Source of the DNA: Paenibacillus donghaensis
Lineage (GTDB): Bacteria > Bacillota > Bacilli > Paenibacillales > Paenibacillaceae
DNA: 64,000 nt
Reading direction: 5' to 3'
Assembly: GCF_002192415.1 (NCBI RefSeq)
Contig: NZ_CP021780.1
Span: 496,001 to 560,000 of the forward strand
Position 1 is the first letter of the stretch. The number at the start of each line of letters is the position of its first letter. A program made the translations under genes and the position numbers. The notes beneath the pieces were generated by a model. That model was not told where the DNA came from and did not search any database. It saw nothing but the letters and a program-made list of their open reading frames with translations. Below are positions 1 to 7,652 of the stretch, one piece after another.

Positions 1-93
1 ATTCTAGCAACCCTGGCCCTCCGAGAATTAGTGTTTGCCTTAACGCAAGCGCAAGCGGAAGATTATACTGTTAGTGCTGAACGCATAGAATGA
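1..93 (+). CDS. C-terminal end of an unidentified protein (partial)
   Basis: Frame 1 is open from the first base to a TGA at 91-93 and ends ...DYTVSAERIE. About 30 residues are visible, beginning with an Ala/Leu-rich helix-like stretch. The family cannot be recognised from so little. It lies on the same strand as the PucG-type gene that follows after about 110 bp, so it could belong to the same purine-related locus, which is inference only. Confidence 0.4.
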   Translation: MLATLALRELVFALTQAQAEDYTVSAERIE

Positions 94-205
94 AGCCGTT
101 TTTTTTATCAATATGCTAAAAAAACATTTTGCCTATAGCCGGCAAACACGCCAAACCCATACAATCTATGGAATAACATCAGTGAATATAGAAGGAGAGA
201 TGGGC

Positions 206-1438
206 ATGAAGCGGTACGAGGATTTGTCGCCGTCGCTGCGGTGCATCATGACGCCAGGACCGGTGGAGGTAGATCCGCGGGTGCTGCGGGCGATGTCTTT
301 TCCGGTGCTGGGGCAGTTTGACCCTGAGTTTACCGGCATTATGAATGAAACGATGGAAATGCTGCGCGAGTTGTTCGCTACCGGCAACCAGTGGGCCTAT
401 CCGGTGGATGGCACCTCGCGTTCAGGGATTGAGGCGGTTATGGTCAGCCTGATTGCACCGGGAGACCGTGTGCTGATTCCGATCTTTGGCCGGTTCGGGC
501 ATCTGCTGCATGAGATTGCCGAGCGCTGCGGTGCGGAGGTGCAGGTGATCGAGAAGACCTGGGGCAGTGTGTTTGACGCGGATGAGGTTATTGCGGCTAT
601 GGACAGCTTCAAGCCGCAGGTGGTCGCTATCGTTCATGGCGAAACCTCTACAGGCCGAGTGCAGCCGTTGGCGGAGATTGGGCGGGCCTGCAGGGAACGG
701 GATGCGCTGCTGATTGTTGACGCGGTAGCCACCATTGGCGGGGTGCCGGTGGAGACGGATGCCTGGATGCTGGACGCCGTCATCGGCGGCACCCAGAAAT
801 GCCTGTCGGTTCCTTCCGGCATGGCTCCGGTGACATACAATGCCCGGGCCGAAGCGAAGCTGCTGGCCCGCAAGCAGGTGGAGCGCGGCTTGCGCACCGG
901 CAGTGAGCGGGAAGGCGGACTGCCGCCGGTGCGCAGCAATTATCTGGATCTGAGCATGCTTCAGGATTACTGGAGCCCCCTGCGGTTGAACCACCACACG
1001 GAGATGACCTCGATGCTGTATGCGCTGCGTGAAGGCCTGCGGCTGACATTGGAAGAAGGGCTTGCACCGCGCTTTGCGCGTCATAAACTCCATGAGCAGG
1101 CGCTCTTGGCAGGACTGGCCGCCATGGGGCTTGAACTGTATGGCGATCCTGCCAGCAAGCTTACGGTGGTTACCTGTGTGCTGATTCCGGAAGGAGTGGA
1201 CGGTGAAGCGGTACGATCGATGCTGCTGGAACGCTTCGGGATCGAAATCGCCAGCTCCTTCGGACCGTTGAAGGGTCTAATCTGGCGCATTGGCACCATG
1301 GGCTTCAGCTGCCGCGAGAACAATGTACTGCGTCTGCTCGGAGCGCTGGAGGCAGTGCTGCTGCGCCACGGTCATATTTTGCCGGCAGGACAGGGCGTTC
1401 AGGCGGCGCTTGACGTATATGAGGCGCAAGGAGGATAA
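206..1438 (+). CDS. pucG: PucG-type (S)-ureidoglycine--glyoxylate aminotransferase
   Basis: A fold-type I PLP aminotransferase of the alanine-glyoxylate/serine-pyruvate group, 410 residues. Visible marks are the N-terminal TPGPVEVDPRVLRAM segment, the VDAVATIGG strand with the PLP-ring aspartate, and GTQKCLSVPSG, where K198 should be the Schiff-base lysine. In Bacillus, PucG transfers the amino group of ureidoglycine to glyoxylate during purine breakdown in the cytosol. The ATG at 206 is chosen because AAGGAG at 192-197 lies 8 bp upstream; the frame stays open to 113 without a good ribosome site. An adenine deaminase follows, fitting purine salvage or catabolism. A related alanine-glyoxylate aminotransferase role cannot be excluded. 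Confidence 0.8.
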   Translation: MKRYEDLSPSLRCIMTPGPVEVDPRVLRAMSFPVLGQFDPEFTGIMNETMEMLRELFATGNQWAYPVDGTSRSGIEAVMVSLIAPGDRVLIPIFGRFGHLLHEIAERCGAEVQVIEKTWGSVFDADEVIAAMDSFKPQVVAIVHGETSTGRVQPLAEIGRACRERDALLIVDAVATIGGVPVETDAWMLDAVIGGTQKCLSVPSGMAPVTYNARAEAKLLARKQVERGLRTGSEREGGLPPVRSNYLDLSMLQDYWSPLRLNHHTEMTSMLYALREGLRLTLEEGLAPRFARHKLHEQALLAGLAAMGLELYGDPASKLTVVTCVLIPEGVDGEAVRSMLLERFGIEIASSFGPLKGLIWRIGTMGFSCRENNVLRLLGALEAVLLRHGHILPAGQGVQAALDVYEAQGG

Positions 1439-1524
1439 TCGGTGGAATACAATGCCGGGCTGCGGATCATTTATGATCGCGGCGAGCTGAGCCTGAGCAG
1501 GAGGGCTTAAGCTGTTCAACCTGA

Positions 1525-1564
1525 GAAACGGCTTTCGTCCCGAGGGATGTTGAGGCCGTTTTTG
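1525..1564 (+). terminator. Candidate terminator after pucG
   Basis: AAACGGC (1526-1532) and GCCGTTT (1555-1561) form a 7-bp stem followed by a short T run. A 22-codon GTG reading frame (1442-1510) between pucG and this hairpin has no recognisable content. Confidence 0.5.
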
Positions 1565-1612
1565 CTTACAATGAGTATATAAATAGAGGCTGTATGGAAG
1601 GGAGCGAGGATA

Positions 1613-3442
1613 ATGGCTTATACAAGAGAACCGCTGGCGGATGCTATCCCCGCATTGGTGGCAACTGCGCGAGGCGATCAGGCTGCAACGTTGGTGATTA
1701 CAGGAGGCAAGCTGGTCAACGTCTGCTCCGGAGAGATCCTGCCGGATATGTCTGTCGGAATTCAGGGCAGCCGGATAGCGTATGTAGGCAAGGATGTTTC
1801 CCACATGATAGGTGAAGGAACGCAGGTAATTGACGCCGCAGGCCGGTATATGGCCCCTGGGCTGCTCGATGGACATTGCCATATCGAGAGCACGCAGCTG
1901 ACAGTGACGGAATTTGCCCGGGCGGTGCTGCCGATGGGGACGACGGGCGGATTCTTCGACGCGCATGAGATTGCCAATGTGTTTGGTCTGAAGGGCGTCA
2001 AGCTGATGCTTAACGAGATGCGCGGCACGCCGCTGGCGGCCTATATGCAAGTAGCTTCCTGTGTGCCTTCTGCCGGGGCAGAATTCGAGACCACGGGAGC
2101 AACCATCGGACCCGAGGAAGTGGCGGAGGCCTACACCTGGGGAGCGGATGTGATCGGTCTGGGGGAAGTGATGAACTTCCCTGGAGTGGTGTACGGCGAC
2201 GAGAAGATGCTTGGTGAGATTCAGGCTACGCTGCGGGCAGGGCGATATGCCGATGGGCACTTTACCTGGCCGTCCAGCGACTGGAGGCTTCCAGTCTATG
2301 CGGCAGCAGGGATTACCGGCGATCACGAATGTGTGACGGCGGAGGATGTGATTGAACGGGTACGGCTCGGAATGTATGCCAAAATGCGCCGCGGCTCCGC
2401 CTGGCATGATGTCGCCAAGACCATCACTGCGCACACGGAGCATGGGCTTGACCCGCGGCGGATGCTGCTGGTCACCGATGACCGCAGCTCGGAATCGCTG
2501 CGGGATGAAGGGCATATGGATTTTGTGGTACGCCATGCCATTGCCCAGGGCGTGAAGCCGGTGACCGCCTTCCAGATGGCGACCCTCAACACGGCCGAGC
2601 GTTTCGGACTCAGCCGGGATATCGGTTCGATTACCCCCGGATCTTATGCCGATATCATCCTGCTGGACGGTAATCTGGCGGATGTCCGCGTAGGACTGAC
2701 GATAGCTGCCGGGACCGTTGTTGCCGAGAACGGTGTGATGACGACCGAGCTTCCGGTCTATCTATACCCTGAAGAGGTAAGGGCTTCGGTCCATCTGAAG
2801 CAGCTGCCGGTTCCGGCAGACTTTGAGATCCAGGCTCCTGTTAAGTCCGGACTGATCCCCACCCGAGTGATCAAGGTTCAGGAGAACCATGTGGAGACAC
2901 TGGAAGTCATCCTGCAGCTGCCAGTGGAAGACGGCAAGCTGCTGGTGGGGGCAGGGGACGGCTTGTGCAAAATCGCCGTATTCGAACGCCACAAGGGAAC
3001 CGGCAATAAGTCGGTAGGTGTAGTGGAGGGAATCGGGTTCCATGAGCCGGCGGCGATTGCTATGACCGTGGCGCATGACAGCCATAATGTGCTGGTGATC
3101 GGCAATGAGGATGGGCTGATGGCCCGGGCCGCTGTGGCTGTGGCTGAAGCCCAGGGGGGAGTCGCGGTAATTACTGCAGCCGGAACGACGCTGTTCCCGC
3201 TGGCTATTGCAGGCCTGATGTCTGCAGAACCGTTTGAGGTGGCTGCCGCCCAGTCGGCTGCGATCAGCAAAGCGCTGTACGATGCGGGCTGCACGCTGAA
3301 TTATGCTTTTATGACCCTGTCGCTGCTTGCCCTTGCGGTTATCCCTACACTCCGTCTTTCGGACAAAGGGCTGGTGCGGATTTCGCCGGAGGAAGGCATT
3401 CAGCTGGTGCCTTTGTTTCTGGATGAGGACTCTCTGCAATAG
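1613..3442 (+). CDS. ade: Adenine deaminase
   Basis: A metal-dependent amidohydrolase of 609 residues that resembles adenine deaminases (adenine to hypoxanthine plus ammonia, cytosolic). Visible marks are the metal-binding LLDGHCHIEST motif near residue 85, ADGH and AGITGDHE in the middle, VTDDRSSE with the active-site aspartate region, and TPGSYADIILLD closing the metal domain. The C-terminal third (GIGFHEPAAIAMTVAHDSHNVLVIG) is the domain typical of the AdeC family. Its length is close to the 570-600 residues usual there. The start has GAAGGGAGCGAGG just upstream. It follows pucG by 174 bp with a hairpin between, so it may be separately transcribed. Confidence 0.85.
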   Translation: MAYTREPLADAIPALVATARGDQAATLVITGGKLVNVCSGEILPDMSVGIQGSRIAYVGKDVSHMIGEGTQVIDAAGRYMAPGLLDGHCHIESTQLTVTEFARAVLPMGTTGGFFDAHEIANVFGLKGVKLMLNEMRGTPLAAYMQVASCVPSAGAEFETTGATIGPEEVAEAYTWGADVIGLGEVMNFPGVVYGDEKMLGEIQATLRAGRYADGHFTWPSSDWRLPVYAAAGITGDHECVTAEDVIERVRLGMYAKMRRGSAWHDVAKTITAHTEHGLDPRRMLLVTDDRSSESLRDEGHMDFVVRHAIAQGVKPVTAFQMATLNTAERFGLSRDIGSITPGSYADIILLDGNLADVRVGLTIAAGTVVAENGVMTTELPVYLYPEEVRASVHLKQLPVPADFEIQAPVKSGLIPTRVIKVQENHVETLEVILQLPVEDGKLLVGAGDGLCKIAVFERHKGTGNKSVGVVEGIGFHEPAAIAMTVAHDSHNVLVIGNEDGLMARAAVAVAEAQGGVAVITAAGTTLFPLAIAGLMSAEPFEVAAAQSAAISKALYDAGCTLNYAFMTLSLLALAVIPTLRLSDKGLVRISPEEGIQLVPLFLDEDSLQ

Positions 3443-3487
3443 GCTGCGGAGCGGCGAACCGTTTCTTCTTAGTTGGATAATGTAAAA

Positions 3488-3535
3488 AGAATCAGCGATT
3501 CTCCAGTAACCGGAGAATCGCTGATTTTGATTTTG
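3488..3535 (+). terminator. Strong intrinsic terminator after adenine deaminase
   Basis: A perfect 15-bp stem (3490-3504 with 3512-3526) around a 7-nt loop, followed by TTGATTTTG. It begins about 45 bp after the stop codon. Confidence 0.85.
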
Positions 3536-3604
3536 AGCCACATAATATATTACTTTTTAGTTCTCCGCAGGATAAGAATGTCGAAGACATAGCTCCAGGC
3601 TAGC

Positions 3605-3712
3605 CTCATTAGTCGAATTTGCAAATTTAGTTGCGAAACTGCATCTAATTAGCCCATTTTTTCTGTTTTGGAGCAAATAAGTGCGAATACGCATCTAATT
3701 TCTTATTTTGGG
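3605..3712 (+). repeat. Dispersed repeat family A, left half, interrupted by the IS
   Basis: Contains the signature modules TTAGTTGCGAAACTGCATC and AAATAAGTGCGAATACGCAT, seen again near 25400-25600 and 45540-45670. The right half resumes at 5276 after the insertion sequence. It carries no reading frame of interest. Confidence 0.75.
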
Positions 3713-3721
3713 CTTGAAAGG

Positions 3722-5266
3722 CAGTAATTTTGCAAAGAACCTGACATCAAAGCAGTCAGGGAATATTTACAAAAAAAAGAGACTCCATTATCGTAGAAGT
3801 ATACACACACCCACGAAAGGAGATCTCTTGGTTAATAAAGTAGCTGAAAAGGTGTTGTTATGTCAAGTCACCCAATGGTTAGATCGCAATGCTTCCTTGC
3901 TGCTCGGCGACCGTTATGCCAAAAAACTTCACTGGGGCAACACGGTGTTTCTCTTTTTAGAGGCCATATTTAGAGGACGAAAAGGGACTCAAGAGATTGC
4001 AGATCATGTAGAGAGTTCTACGTGGATGCAAGAATGCACCGGAATTCAATCCATTCACCAGTCGTCCTTGAACCGCAAGCTCGGCGAACTGCCCCCGGAG
4101 GTGCTCCGTGAGCTATACCTCTCTCGCCTGGAGCATCTGTTGGAACAGGAAGGACCGTCCCTGCCTAAAAAACTGAAAAAGTTGGGCCCCCTCGCAGCAG
4201 TCGATTCCACCAGCCTGACGCTGGGGCGGGTTCGCGGCCAATGGGCCTACCAGCAAACTGGAAAAAACGCCGTCAAGATGCATACCTGCTTGCACCTGAC
4301 GGGCGAGCACTCGGCGATTCCCATGGCTCCGGTGCTTTCTACCGCGACGGTGGCCGATATGGACACTGATGTGCTAGCGGCATTGGTTTGGCAAACAGGG
4401 ATTACGTATTTGTTCGACCGGGGGTATATTCACTACACTCAATATCTACAATGGCTCCAGGCAGGTATTCTGTTCGTCGCTCGCCTCAAGCAAAATAGCA
4501 AAGTGAAGGTGCTTAAAACGCGGAAGGTGAAGGCAGCGGGACTGGTGCTGGATGCGGATGTGGAGCTGACGTGTCCGAAGACGGGGAAAACCGGTGTATT
4601 TCGGCTCGTGGAGTACAAGTATACGGACAAGAAAAAGAAGGCTCACCTGGTTCGTGTTCTCACCAATCGCTGGGATATCACGGCTCTCGAAGTCGCACAG
4701 CTGTACCGCTACCGCTGGAAAGTAGAACTCTTTTTTAAATGTATGAAATCCAACTTACACCTGAAAAAAATCTATAGCAGCCGGAACCCGGAAGCCGTAT
4801 GGAACCTGATCTACCTCTACCTGATTGCGTATGTGCTCTGCGAAGAGCTCCGTCTGTGTTATGCACCGAAGCAGCGAATCGGCCGGGTGCTAGCCGTGTT
4901 CCGCTTGTATATAAAAGGAACGTTGGCGGATTTCCTGAAGCATCTAAACCGACCGAAAGAGCGAACGAGCAAAGGGCGAAGGAACAAGGGAGGCAGACCA
5001 GCGACTCGGCCGAAAGTGTTGAAGCCTAAGCCTATCCAATTTTAGGTAAGTTACAAGTGATGAACAACTGAAGCTAGACCAATCCAAAAAAATGAGGTGT
5101 GTGTAGGCTTAAGTGGAGGTGGCTTTTTTTTGCTTTTTTTGAGTAGACCCCAGACGCGTTCGCCTGGGGCCAGGGAAAGTGTACAAAATACGCCCCTCCC
5201 AAAACGTAACTTACAGTAAATAAGCCTACCACGCCTCCTCGTGTGATGTTCTTTGCAAAATTACTG
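3722..5266 (+). mobile_element. Intact IS4-family insertion sequence with 9-bp target duplication
   Basis: The 1545-bp element is bounded by 19-bp perfect inverted repeats (3722-3740, beginning CAGTAATTTTGC, and 5248-5266). The direct repeat CTTGAAAGG flanks it at 3713-3721 and 5267-5275. One full-length transposase lies inside. Intact ends, identical inverted repeats and an unchanged target duplication point to a recent insertion. Confidence 0.93.
3828..5045 (+). CDS. IS4-family transposase
   Basis: A DDE transposase of 405 residues. The catalytic triad is readable: D126 (AAVDSTSLTL), D197 (YLFDRGYIHY) and E300 in the YRYRWKVELFFKCMK signature, which is the Y-(2)-R-(3)-E-(6)-K pattern of the IS4 family. 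The N-terminal part resembles the DUF4372 domain common in this group. The TTG start is chosen because AAAGGAG (3816-3822) precedes it by 5 bp. The open frame extends to 3708, but that would put the start in host DNA and the inverted repeat. No frameshift or internal stop is seen, so the enzyme may be active. Confidence 0.92.
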   Translation: MVNKVAEKVLLCQVTQWLDRNASLLLGDRYAKKLHWGNTVFLFLEAIFRGRKGTQEIADHVESSTWMQECTGIQSIHQSSLNRKLGELPPEVLRELYLSRLEHLLEQEGPSLPKKLKKLGPLAAVDSTSLTLGRVRGQWAYQQTGKNAVKMHTCLHLTGEHSAIPMAPVLSTATVADMDTDVLAALVWQTGITYLFDRGYIHYTQYLQWLQAGILFVARLKQNSKVKVLKTRKVKAAGLVLDADVELTCPKTGKTGVFRLVEYKYTDKKKKAHLVRVLTNRWDITALEVAQLYRYRWKVELFFKCMKSNLHLKKIYSSRNPEAVWNLIYLYLIAYVLCEELRLCYAPKQRIGRVLAVFRLYIKGTLADFLKHLNRPKERTSKGRRNKGGRPATRPKVLKPKPIQF

Positions 5267-5275
5267 CTTGAAAGG

Positions 5276-5376
5276 ATCGATTTGCGCGAAAATAGTTGCA
5301 GATTCGCACTTATTTGACCGGTAGCATGAGTTTCAGCTGAAATTAGATGCACTTTCGCATCTAATTTCTCTGAGAG
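5276..5376 (+). repeat. Dispersed repeat family A, right half
   Basis: Continues the repeat interrupted at 3721, with ATAGTTGCAGATTCGCACTT and GAAATTAGATGCACTTTCGC. The same module order occurs near 25500-25590. From 5377 to 5568 the DNA is AT-rich, with a decamer GAGACCTAAT repeated twice near 5405-5425 and no gene. Confidence 0.7.
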
Positions 5377-5622
5377 CTTGTTGGGGAGCACTCTAAATCC
5401 TTGACGAGACCTAATGAGACCTAATGAGAGCTAAGTACTAAGCAAGAACTAAACAATTAACCAAATCAACAAAAATCGAAACATTTTTTTCGTAAATTTA
5501 ACAAAATATATTAACAAACGTAATCGAATGGACGATAATATAATAAATTACTTCAAATTCTTGGCATATTGCGAATGCAATATTCTATTGCAAGTCCTAA
5601 TAAGAGAAATGGGGTGCATGAG

Positions 5623-6075
5623 ATGATTAGATTAGATACCCAGGATATCCTGAATATTACCATGAAGCAGATTTATAATATTTTCAAAATGAAGCCGCTT
5701 GAGCTCAGATTCGTTAATGATTTTCAAGGGGAAAGCTACCTGTTGACCAATGACAAGCTGCACCTCAGCAATCAGCATTATTGGGCCAAGGTGATGGAAT
5801 GTGTCTTCGAAAACCATGTCAGACCGGTTCTGATGTGCGAGGTGCTCTATTTCCTCCGCAATGAATTTCTGGAGAGTGAAGTCAAGCTGGGCTTCTCCTA
5901 TGACTTTGCAGAAGGCTCGAACGGTGAAGCAGCCGCTTCAGCCGAGATCCGCTTCAATGATTCGCCGGAGCTGAAGCCCGGAGAAATCGCCGAGCTGATT
6001 GATTTCGCATTGGTTCTGCAGGATAAACAATGGTTCGATGAACTGACTGCCAAATATAAACAGCTGACGGCCTAA
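5623..6075 (+). CDS. IDEAL-domain protein
   Basis: A cytosolic protein of 150 residues. The last 25 residues (ELIDFALVLQDKQWFDELTAKYKQL) match the IDEAL domain, a short helical motif found in several Firmicutes proteins of poorly known role. The first 120 residues have no motif I can name. ATG at 5623 is preferred, with GGGGTG 6 bp upstream; the frame extends to 5569 without a clear ribosome site. It converges on the ferrochelatase gene, and a long hairpin lies between them. Confidence 0.7.
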   Translation: MIRLDTQDILNITMKQIYNIFKMKPLELRFVNDFQGESYLLTNDKLHLSNQHYWAKVMECVFENHVRPVLMCEVLYFLRNEFLESEVKLGFSYDFAEGSNGEAAASAEIRFNDSPELKPGEIAELIDFALVLQDKQWFDELTAKYKQLTA

Positions 6076-6105
6076 CGCCGGGGCTGTCGATCTTATTTCC
6101 GCTTG

Positions 6106-6150
6106 CAAGCCGCCTGATGCCTCAGTGAATATCTGAGGCCGGGCGGCTTG
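6106..6150. terminator. Hairpin between convergent genes
   Basis: CAAGCCGCC (6106-6114) pairs with GGCGGCTTG (6142-6150) and GCCTCAG pairs with CTGAGGC inside it. The hairpin overlaps the last codons of the ferrochelatase gene. Neither side has a T tract, so termination is uncertain. Confidence 0.4.
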
Positions 6151-7174
6151 TCGGCGTTATCCAGCCTGCTGTATGCAGTGCGGCCTGCCCGGCCAGAAAC
6201 TCCAGCCATTCCGGGCTGTCATTCAGGCAGGGACAGATCATGAACTGCCCAGGCTGGCCGCCTCCGGCAGCAAACAGCTCACGGCCTTCCACGCCGAGCT
6301 CATGGAGCGTCTCCAGACAGTCGGTCACAAGGCCGGGCGAGAACACCAGTGGCCTCTGGATGCCGCGTCCTGCCAGTTCCCCAAGCACCGCTGCCGTTGA
6401 AGGCTCCACCCATTTCTCCGGCCCGAAACGCGACTGGAAGGTGACCTCCCAGCAGCCGCTTGCCCAGTTCATGGCTGCGGCCAGCAGCCGGGCGGTTTCC
6501 ATGCACTGCCGGGGATAAGGGTCGCCGGAATCGGCATATCTCTGCGGGATGCCATGGAAGCTTAGCACATAATAATCCGGTTCTTCCGGCAGGCTCTGCA
6601 GCTGCCGCTCCAGATGTGCCTTCATGGCTGCGATGTATCCCGACGCATCATGAAAGTCTTCGGCCAGGCGGAGTGCGGGGACAAAACGTTTGGCTGCCGG
6701 CCCTCCGGCGCTGCGTCGGCCGAGGGCCGCGAAGCAAGCCTGATCGTATACGGAAGCGGTTGTGGTTGAGGAGTATTGCGGAAACAGCGGCAGGATCAGA
6801 ATACGCGAAACTCCCGCTGCCTCCAGCCTGGCTATGGCCGTCTCCATGCTCGGCTCGCTGTAGGCGAGTCCAAGCTCCACTTGGTAGCCGCTGCCGAGCA
6901 GCTCCTGAAGCCCGGATTGCTGGGCCAGCGAATGAAGCAGCAGGGGCGAGCCTGCCTCCAGCCAGATCTGCTTGTACAGCTCTGCGGAACGGCGCGGCCG
7001 GGTGCGCAGGATAACCCCGCGCAGCAGCGGCTGCCAGAACAAAGGCGAGTAATCTATAATCCGCCGATCGGATAAAAAACGTTTCAAATAAGGGCGCACA
7101 GCTTGAGCGTCTGGCGACGAGGGTGTTCCGATCTGGGCAATGACCACTCCAATTGGAGGTTGGTTATTCTTCAT
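6122..7174 (-). CDS. hemH: Ferrochelatase, proteobacterial-like sequence type
   Basis: A 350-residue chelatase that should insert Fe(II) into a porphyrin at the last or next-to-last heme step. The N-terminus GVVIAQIGTPSSPDAQAVRPYLKRFLSD, the ILPLFPQYSSTTTASVYD strand, the YVLSFHGIPQRYADSGDPY motif with the active-site histidine, and TFQSRFGPEKWVEPST are all present. The last two read like the proteobacterial/eukaryotic protoporphyrin type; Bacillus coproporphyrin ferrochelatase has a SAHSLP-type motif and about 310 residues. The start has AAGGGAG 11-12 bp upstream. It stands alone, convergent with the IDEAL gene and divergent from the flavoprotein gene. Confidence 0.88.
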   Translation of the reverse strand: MKNNQPPIGVVIAQIGTPSSPDAQAVRPYLKRFLSDRRIIDYSPLFWQPLLRGVILRTRPRRSAELYKQIWLEAGSPLLLHSLAQQSGLQELLGSGYQVELGLAYSEPSMETAIARLEAAGVSRILILPLFPQYSSTTTASVYDQACFAALGRRSAGGPAAKRFVPALRLAEDFHDASGYIAAMKAHLERQLQSLPEEPDYYVLSFHGIPQRYADSGDPYPRQCMETARLLAAAMNWASGCWEVTFQSRFGPEKWVEPSTAAVLGELAGRGIQRPLVFSPGLVTDCLETLHELGVEGRELFAAGGGQPGQFMICPCLNDSPEWLEFLAGQAALHTAGWITPTSRPASDIH

Positions 7175-7406
7175 GCGGATAGCATCTCCCTTAAGTTGAC
7201 ATCATTTCAAATTATCACAGCTCCTGCGGAGAGAACAGTGATTTAAAACACTGCTAATTTAGAACGGCCTAAAAATGGCAGTATTTAGGAGAAAGAGAAT
7301 ATGTATATTCTGTGTTAACTGCAGATTAGTGATGTTTATTATAGGGTGTGTGATTTTGTATACAGAAGCTGTGCGGATATATTTGATAACATCAAGCCAG
7401 AAATCA

Positions 7407-7443
7407 TGTGAATTAATTCACCATATATGTGAATTGTTTCACC
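7407..7443 (+). promoter_or_regulatory. Two tandem FNR/CRP-like boxes
   Basis: TGTGAattaatTCACC (7407-7422) and TGTGAattgttTCACC (7428-7443) both fit TGTGA-N6-TCAC. Their centres are 21 bp apart, two helical turns, on the same face of the DNA. TATACATAAC follows at 7456-7465 as a possible -10 region. They lie about 210 bp upstream of the flavoprotein start, with no gene between. Confidence 0.6.
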
Positions 7444-7652
7444 TTATTATTAACCTATACATAACAGATGCACCAGTTGATGCCGCAGAATAGGCCGCAA
7501 GGGTTAAATCGGGAGAGGGGGGATGAACGCTTGTAGGGAATCGTGAGGATTCTTTATAAGCTGCAATAGGGCTGCGGCTGGTAAGACAATGGAATTTCAT
7601 TTGGAGTGAAACGCTACATATCACTGGGGATTTGGTAAAGGAGAATACTCAT

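Noticed and set aside
1442..1510. 22-codon GTG frame after pucG
   Set aside because: No family resemblance or ribosome site; probably read-through sequence before the terminator.
3708..3827. N-terminal 40-codon extension of the transposase
   Set aside because: It begins in host DNA outside the IS and crosses the inverted repeat; the TTG at 3828 has a proper ribosome site.
7275..7493. 72-codon plus-strand frame upstream of the flavoprotein
   Set aside because: No ribosome site, no family resemblance, and it overlaps the tandem FNR-like boxes; better read as promoter and leader.
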